From SIG440 sp045645805 (GTDB lineage: Bacteria > Bacillota > Clostridia > Monoglobales > Monoglobaceae): a DNA stretch of 28,897 nt. The notes under the pieces were generated by a model. It was given only the letters and a program-made list of their open reading frames with translations. It did no database searches and was not told where the DNA came from. Below, in pieces: positions 24,050 through 28,897 of the stretch. The stretch is taken from the NCBI GenBank assembly GCA_045645805.1, contig JAZRJL010000020.1, forward strand, positions 1 through 28,897, read 5' to 3'. Both the position numbers and the translations under genes were made by a program. Each line of letters opens with the position of its first letter. Within the stretch, counting starts at the first letter, position 1.

Positions 24050-24854
24050 TGCAAGAGGGGTAGAGAATGCAGAAATATTTCTCACAGGTCTTGGCTATTT
24101 TGAGACAAAAATAAACGGACAAAAAATCACAGAGGAACGATATATTCCGGTAGTAAGCGATTATGAAAAAAGGAATACAGGCGAATTCTTATATCCAATA
24201 TATGACGAGCTTACAAATCGCATTTATTATTGCACATATGATATTACAAAGCTTAATGGAATACAGGGGGCAGATGCTTTTGCGGTATGGTGTGGTGTAA
24301 ACGACGGTGAAACTGTGAAGAAAATTGCAGAATTTTATAACCTGTAAGGCTTTTTTGATACCGGCTTTCTTGGCACAGATATTCTGCTTGAGGTTCTCTT
24401 TAAAAATGGATGTGCTGATACAGCGTTAAGCTTGCTTGAAAGTGAGGAGGTTGGTTCGTTTCTGTATATGAAAAACAACGGAGCAACAACCTTGTGGGAA
24501 AAATGGAACGGAAAGGATTCGCACAATCATCCTATGTTTGGGGCGTGCTGCAGACAGCTTTTTGAAAGTATTTTAGGAATAGAACAGGCATCCGATAGCT
24601 GTGGATATGAAAGAGTTATTATAACACCTAAAATTCCACAAAAACTTAATTTTGCAGAAGGCAGCATTGTGACAAAATCAGGTAAAATATATGTTGGTTG
24701 GAAAAGGAAACAGGAATATATTGAATTTGATATATCTGTTCCGTCAGGGGTAGATGCTATATTTAGCTTTAATGATTATGTTGAAGAAATAAATGGTGGC
24801 AGAAAGCATATTTTATGTAAAATCGGGAGTGAATTATATGCAGGACTTTGTTAA
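24018..24854 (+). pseudogene. GH78 alpha-L-rhamnosidase remnant, internal deletion and in-frame stop
   Basis: One reading frame holds two pieces of a GH78 enzyme. The first (about 24030-24290) resembles the N-terminal carbohydrate-binding domain: ENAEIFLTGLGYFETKING, SDYEKR and YDITKLNG. The second (24303-24854) resembles the C-terminal end of the (alpha/alpha)6 barrel and the tail: DTGFLGTDILLEVLF, GATTLWEKW, SHNHPMFG, IITPKIP. The middle of the barrel, which carries most of the active site, is missing; a full enzyme would be near 900 residues, and only about 270 are left. A TAA at 24345-24347 interrupts the frame. The start ATG 24018 has no ribosome site, and the gene is fused to the SLH fragment. 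The end overlaps the GH38 gene by 17 bases, so the two were probably one glycan-degrading operon. Confidence 0.82.
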
Positions 24855-27800
24855 AGAAAAAATAAAAATTACAGCACAAAAACTTTTGGAGCTGTCTGTT
24901 CTTGAACGGACAGCTCTTGACGGCTTTTATATACTTCCCACAACATATAAAAAGGAGGGAGTATGCCCATCAGTTGATGAAGATTGGAAAGAACTCAATT
25001 ACGGTGATTTGATTGAGGGAATTGACACCCATTTCTGGATACGCAAAACAATAAAAACGCCCAAGCGTCAAAGCGAATATGAAAAGGTGTATTTTGATAT
25101 GGACCTTTGGTATGATGCCCAGTGGCTTGTGTATCTTGACGGCAAAATGCATCAGAATCTTGATGGCTTTCATCGTGATACAGAAATAGAATTTGACAAG
25201 GAATACGACCTTGCAATCTATATGTACGCAAACAGTCGGTTCGGTGAAAATAAAGACGGCAAAATTAAGTTCAAGCCCGGCATTAAAAGGGTTGACAGCA
25301 GAATTGAGCAGCTTTATTATGATATAAATGTCCCGTATTTGTCACTTGAATGCCTTAAGGAAGACGATGACAATGCGGTTATTACAAAAAAATATCTTGA
25401 GCTTGCCTGCAATATGCTTGATTTGAGAGTGCCCTACAGCGATAATTTTTACAAGTCTGTTGACAAGGCAGCAGCTTTTCTTAAAACCGAATATTACGAA
25501 AAGATATGCGGAAGGTCAACCTCAACCGTCAGCTGCATAGGACATTCCCATATTGATGTTGCGTGGAAGTGGAACCTTGCCCAGACAGAGGAAAAGGTTC
25601 AAAGAACATTTTCAACTGCACTCAGACTAATGGAGGAGTTTGATGATTATGTTTTTACCGCATCACAAATACCTCTTTTCAAGTTTGCAAAGAGATATGC
25701 CCCTGAGCTTTACCAAAGAGTGAAGCAGAGAATAATAGAGGGGCGTTTTCAGCCCGAGGGTGCAATGTATGTTGAGGCAGATTGCAATTTGTCATCCGGC
25801 GAAAGCCTTGTAAGACAAATAATGTTTGGTAAAAAGTTCTACAAAGATGAATTCGATATAGACAGCAGGATTTTGTGGCTGCCTGATGTGTTTGGGTATT
25901 CGTCAGCACTTCCGCAAATTCTTAAAAAGAGTGGAATCGACAGATTTGTTACATCCAAAATCAGCTGGAACGAAACAAACAAGCTGCCTTATGATGTATT
26001 CTTCTGGCAGGGACTTGACGGAAGTGAAATCTTTACTACATTCATTACTGCACAGAACTATAATATTGAAAAAGAAAATATACATACCGATTACAACGGT
26101 GAAATGACTCCCAAAATGGTAATGGGAGCAAGAAAGAGATTTCAGCAAAAGGAATACAGCGAAAACGGCGGGTTTATGACCTTTGGCTACGGTGACGGCG
26201 GCGGAGGTGCACCACGGTGGATGATGGAAAATTACAAAAGACTTAAATACGGTCTGCCGGGCCTTCCTAAGGCAAGAATTGAGGGTATAGATAAGTACCT
26301 TGACAGACTTTATGCGGATTTTTGTAATTCTTCGGCAGAGCTTAAAAAGCTGCCCAAATGGGTGGGCGAGCTTTATCTTGAATTCCACAGAGGAACATAT
26401 ACATCGGTTGCAAGAAATAAAAAGAATAACCGAAAGTCAGAATTTTTACTTCAAAATGCAGAGCAGCTGTCGGTTATTGGCAACAAGCTACTTGATGCGA
26501 AATACCCTCAAACAGAAATAAATGATGCATGGGAGTTGGTACTGCTTAATCAGTTCCATGATATAATCCCCGGTTCATCTATTAAAGAAGTATACGAGGA
26601 TTCCGACAAGCACTATGCTGAGATAAAGGCAAAAGGCGATAAAATATGTGGCTCTGTTATCGAAACCCTTTCAAAAGGCATTGATAAAAGCAAAGGCTTT
26701 GCCATATATAACCCAAATTCCTTTGAAACAAGCGGATATGTTGAGTTTGACGGCAAATGCGGATATGTTGAAAATATTCCATCAATGGGTTGGAGTACTG
26801 CAAATGCTGATTTTACAAATACAATTAAAATTTCGGACAACTGCATAGAAAACAAGTATTATGTAATTACCTTTGATGAAAATGCAAACATAACATCAAT
26901 TTATGATAAGGAATACGGCAGAGAGGTTATTAAAAGAGGTGAAAAAGCTAATCAAATCGAAGCCTTTGAGGATTTACCATATCAGTATGACAACTGGGAG
27001 CTGTCTGAATACTATAAGCAGAAGAAATGGAATGTAGATGACCTGCAATCCATTGAAAAAATAACTGACGGAGCAAGGTCAGGTTTAAAACTTTCAAGAA
27101 AGTTCTTAAACTCAACAATATCACAGAATATCTGGATATATGAAAATTCAAGACGGATTGACTTTGAAACGGATATTGACTGGAAAGAAAGTCATATTGT
27201 ATTAAAGGCGGCATTCCCGATAAATGTTCATGCAGATAAGGCAAGCTATGAAACACAGTTCGGCTATGTTGAAAGACCAACACATGGTAACACCTCTTGG
27301 GATGCGGCAAAGTTTGAGGTTTGCGGACACAAGTATGCAGATATTTCTGAGGATGATTACGGTGCAGCAATCCTTAATGATTGCAAGTATGGCTACAATG
27401 CCGAGGGAAGTACATTAAAGCTTACGCTTTTAAAATGCGGAACGTTCCCTTACGAAGAAGCCGACAAAGAACACCACAGCTTTATCTATTCCTTTATGCC
27501 CCACAGCGGCAACCATAAGCAGGGCGGAATAATTCAGGAGGCTTACAAGCTGAATAGACCCCTTTGTGCAGTAAAAGCACAGGGCGATGGAAGTATTACA
27601 GATAACTTCAGCCTTGTTAAGTGTGACAAAGAGAATGTAATAATTGAAACTGTAAAAAAAGCTGAAAACAGCAATGCAACAGTTATTCGTGCCTATGATG
27701 CATATAATCGCAGCACAAAGGCAGAAATTACCTTTGGTTTTGATGTTAAAAAGGCATATCTCTGTGACCTTTTGGAAAATAAGCTTGAAGAATTAAAGGT

Positions 27801-27864
27801 TGAAGACAACAAAATCAAGCTTGACATCGGTGCATTTGAAATTGTAACGGTTATGGCGGAATAA
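24838..27864 (+). CDS. GH38 alpha-mannosidase
   Basis: A 1008-residue glycoside hydrolase, family GH38, usual length for the bacterial long form. Residues 1-225 are an N-terminal beta-rich domain, 226-500 the catalytic domain, 500-600 the helical bundle, and the rest the C-terminal beta domains. Zinc ligands by family analogy: H238 and D240 (HSHIDVAWKW), D350 (LWLPDVFGYS, also the nucleophile) and H574 (NQFHDIIPGS). It cleaves terminal alpha-linked mannose, from host N-glycans or yeast and plant mannans, in the cytosol as no signal peptide is seen. The start is ATG 24838 with CGGGAG eight bases upstream; no promoter is visible within the remnant upstream, so it may be driven from far upstream or be weakly expressed. 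No frame break is present. Confidence 0.95.
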   Translation: MQDFVKEKIKITAQKLLELSVLERTALDGFYILPTTYKKEGVCPSVDEDWKELNYGDLIEGIDTHFWIRKTIKTPKRQSEYEKVYFDMDLWYDAQWLVYLDGKMHQNLDGFHRDTEIEFDKEYDLAIYMYANSRFGENKDGKIKFKPGIKRVDSRIEQLYYDINVPYLSLECLKEDDDNAVITKKYLELACNMLDLRVPYSDNFYKSVDKAAAFLKTEYYEKICGRSTSTVSCIGHSHIDVAWKWNLAQTEEKVQRTFSTALRLMEEFDDYVFTASQIPLFKFAKRYAPELYQRVKQRIIEGRFQPEGAMYVEADCNLSSGESLVRQIMFGKKFYKDEFDIDSRILWLPDVFGYSSALPQILKKSGIDRFVTSKISWNETNKLPYDVFFWQGLDGSEIFTTFITAQNYNIEKENIHTDYNGEMTPKMVMGARKRFQQKEYSENGGFMTFGYGDGGGGAPRWMMENYKRLKYGLPGLPKARIEGIDKYLDRLYADFCNSSAELKKLPKWVGELYLEFHRGTYTSVARNKKNNRKSEFLLQNAEQLSVIGNKLLDAKYPQTEINDAWELVLLNQFHDIIPGSSIKEVYEDSDKHYAEIKAKGDKICGSVIETLSKGIDKSKGFAIYNPNSFETSGYVEFDGKCGYVENIPSMGWSTANADFTNTIKISDNCIENKYYVITFDENANITSIYDKEYGREVIKRGEKANQIEAFEDLPYQYDNWELSEYYKQKKWNVDDLQSIEKITDGARSGLKLSRKFLNSTISQNIWIYENSRRIDFETDIDWKESHIVLKAAFPINVHADKASYETQFGYVERPTHGNTSWDAAKFEVCGHKYADISEDDYGAAILNDCKYGYNAEGSTLKLTLLKCGTFPYEEADKEHHSFIYSFMPHSGNHKQGGIIQEAYKLNRPLCAVKAQGDGSITDNFSLVKCDKENVIIETVKKAENSNATVIRAYDAYNRSTKAEITFGFDVKKAYLCDLLENKLEELKVEDNKIKLDIGAFEIVTVMAE

Positions 27865-27963
27865 ATAGTAGAATGTTAAAAAATATTCTTTGTCATATTT
27901 CGTAATGTTATGGTATGAAAAAATAGTAAAAATACGAGTAATGAACTTTAAAGATAAGACGGA

Positions 27964-27997
27964 GAAGGAGTAAGCACAAAGGTGAGCTTACTCCTTC
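27964..27997 (+). terminator. Bidirectional hairpin between the GH38 gene and the minus-strand catalase remnant
   Basis: A perfect 12-pair stem, GAAGGAGTAAGC (27964-27975) with GCTTACTCCTTC (27986-27997), loop of ten bases. It lies between two converging genes and would stop transcripts from both sides, though neither T-run is strong. The stretch 27865-27963 is AT-rich and shows nothing else. Confidence 0.65.
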
Positions 27998-28008
27998 AAT
28001 TTATATAA

Positions 28009-28518
28009 TTAGTTTTTCTTCATTCCCATATAAAAGGTGTTGCGACTTGTTGGTTTGTTCTGAATTGAGTCAAGGGCTTCGCCGAAGCGTTGGAAGTGTA
28101 CCACTTCGCGTTCGCGAAGGAATTTTATAACATCATTTACATCAGGGTCATCAGAAACTCTTAAGATGTTGTCATAGGTTGCCCGGGCTTTTTGTTCTGC
28201 TGCCAGGTCTTCCACAAGGTCGGCAATAGGGTCGCCTGTAACAGAGAAGGTCTCCGCCTTAAAGGGATTACCGCCTGCCGAAATTGCGTATACGCCTTTA
28301 CCATGGTCGATATAATAGGGCGCCATTGGGCTGTTTTCGATCTCAGTGGTTGTAGCATTTTTGGTAAGCTGATGGATAATAGTACCTACCATTTCAAGGT
28401 GAGCAAGTTCTTCTGTGCCGATATCTGTTAGCGTAGCCTTTGTTATGCCATTGGGCATTGAAAAACGTTGAGAAAGATAACGCATTGCAGCGCCGACCTC
28501 GCCATGGGGACCACACAA
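28009..28518 (-). pseudogene. Manganese catalase family (CotJC-like) gene, N-terminus missing
   Basis: A 169-codon frame read on the minus strand matches the spore coat/manganese catalase family (CotJC). All five expected Mn ligands are there: E7 (GPHGE), E37 and H40 (TEELAH), E108 (AAEQKA) and H141 (VVHFQRF); the interval E108-H141 equals that of characterised manganese catalases. Usual family members have about 30 more residues ahead of the GPxGE helix. Here the frame upstream runs only 15 codons, has no ATG or GTG with a ribosome site and hits a TAA near 28564. So a front piece has been lost, and the cotJA and cotJB partners are absent. The only start is a TTG, with no Shine-Dalgarno. It may still fold, but expression is doubtful. 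Confidence 0.8.
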
Positions 28519-28540
28519 TTGTAATCGTTTGAGTAGTGAT

Positions 28541-28568
28541 AAAAGCAGTTTTATAGACTGCTTTTTTT
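28541..28568 (+). terminator. Intrinsic terminator upstream of the DUF3990 gene
   Basis: AAAAGCAGT (28541-28549) pairs with ACTGCTTTT (28557-28565) around TTTATAG, then TTT. The + strand arrangement ends rightward transcription; on the minus strand it also forms a stem, and it lies just beyond the broken catalase N-terminus. It may come from a gene now lost. It insulates the DUF3990 promoter. Confidence 0.8.
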
Positions 28569-28600
28569 ATGAAAAAATTAGATAAAATTCCCCGAAAGCA

Positions 28601-28629
28601 TTGACAAAATACTTCTGTGGGAGTATAAT
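28601..28629 (+). promoter_or_regulatory. Perfect consensus promoter TTGACA-17-TATAAT for the DUF3990 gene
   Basis: TTGACA 28601-28606, 17-base spacer (28607-28623), TATAAT 28624-28629. Both hexamers match the sigma-A consensus fully, the strongest in the window. The start of transcription would lie near 28636, with a leader of about 30 bases. Confidence 0.85.
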
Positions 28630-28653
28630 GTAAGTGTATAACTCTATGGAAGT
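28611..28653. promoter_or_regulatory. Candidate operator dyad over the -10 region
   Basis: An interrupted inverted repeat: ACTTC (28611-28615) and GAGT (28621-28624) on the left, ACTC (28641-28644) and GAAGT (28649-28653) on the right, spaced symmetrically to within one base. It covers the -10 and likely start site, where a repressor would block a very strong promoter. Inference from symmetry alone. Confidence 0.45.
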
Positions 28654-28667
28654 ACGGAGATGATGAA

Positions 28668-28897
28668 ATGAGTAAGCTTACTATATATCACGGTTCGCCT
28701 GAAATCATTGAAAAACCTCAGTTCGGCAAGGGTAAAAGCTATAACGATTACGGCAGAGGTTTTTATTGCACAGAACATATTGAGCTTGCAAAAGAATGGG
28801 CGTGTACCGAAGACGTAGATGGCTTTGTAAACAAATATGAGATTGATATGTCAAACCTTAAGGTTTTGAATCTTTCATCTGATGAATATACCATTTT
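28668..28897 (+). CDS. DUF3990 domain-containing protein, 3' end outside the window
   Basis: Seventy-six codons are seen, from ATG 28668 with GGAGA seven bases upstream. The N-terminus reads IYHGSPEIIEKPQFGKG followed by NDYGRGFYCTEHIELAKEWA, the core pattern of DUF3990. H8, Y28-G29 and G31-F-Y33 resemble the H-Y part of the ADP-ribosyltransferase fold, to which the family has been related; activity is not proved. Relatives are often found in short operons with a small DUF3791 protein and are suspected toxin-antitoxin or effector genes. No such partner lies upstream here; one may follow beyond the end. The strong promoter with a dyad would suit a regulated toxin unit. Confidence 0.78.
   Translation, partial: MSKLTIYHGSPEIIEKPQFGKGKSYNDYGRGFYCTEHIELAKEWACTEDVDGFVNKYEIDMSNLKVLNLSSDEYTI

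Noticed and set aside
25903..26388. Minus-strand ORF of 161 codons inside the GH38 gene
   Set aside because: Covers the catalytic domain of a clear glycosidase on the other strand and has no own features.
27865..27963. Possible small gene or RNA after the GH38 gene
   Set aside because: AT-rich sequence with no ribosome site, long frame or strong promoter pair; only the hairpin at 27964 is supported.

Overview
The window reads as chromosomal DNA from an AT-rich, low-GC Gram-positive of the class Clostridia. The reasons are spoIIM and a remnant of a CotJC-type manganese catalase (sporulation), a maf-mreBCD-PBP2-minCDE-mgsA cluster, a NusG-II/Gx-transporter pair, a rplS-lepB-rbgA-rnhB-yraN block, a divergent ParE/ParC pair of the kind clostridia carry beside gyrase, and S-layer-homology anchoring. 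Starts are a mix of ATG, GTG and TTG behind AGGAGG-like ribosome sites. No rRNA, tRNA or CRISPR array was seen.

Layout. 1-3182: the 3' part of a U32 'peptidase' (RlhA-like), a membrane-anchored NusG domain II protein, a Gx-family membrane protein and Maf, all tightly packed. 3201-10110: a cell shape and division block, mreB, mreC, mreD, a class B PBP2, minC, minD, minE, then methylglyoxal synthase; minD has its own near-consensus promoter, and rodA is not in the place I would expect it (between minE and mgsA). 10141-13233: rplS with its own extended -10 promoter and a structured leader, then lepB, rbgA, rnhB and a YraN protein, with intrinsic-terminator-like hairpins after rplS and rbgA. 13237-17925: M19 dipeptidase, PLP aminotransferase (own promoter), proC, spoIIM and xerD, closed by a good terminator. 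18072-22409: a promoter and a two-gene divergent type IIA topoisomerase (ParE-like and ParC-like). 22470-23393: an EamA/DMT transporter.

23394-28897 is an accessory, scrambled stretch. A headless and tailless SLH-domain fragment is joined directly to a GH78 alpha-L-rhamnosidase remnant that has lost its catalytic middle and carries one in-frame stop. An intact GH38 alpha-mannosidase follows, overlapping the remnant. Then comes, on the minus strand, a CotJC-type manganese catalase lacking its N-terminus but keeping all five predicted metal ligands. Last is a DUF3990 gene cut by the window end, driven by a perfect TTGACA-17-TATAAT promoter over which lies a dyad resembling an operator.

How the genes work together: the first two thirds is housekeeping (elongasome, Min system, ribosome and RNase functions, secretion, chromosome dimer resolution and decatenation). 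The right end looks like a site of repeated insertion and deletion, where one glycan-degrading gene survives among wreckage. I did not find a clear multi-gene novel system. The best candidates for a closer look are the topoisomerase pair, the DUF3990 locus (whose partner genes, if any, lie beyond the window) and the chimeric SLH/GH78 junction.
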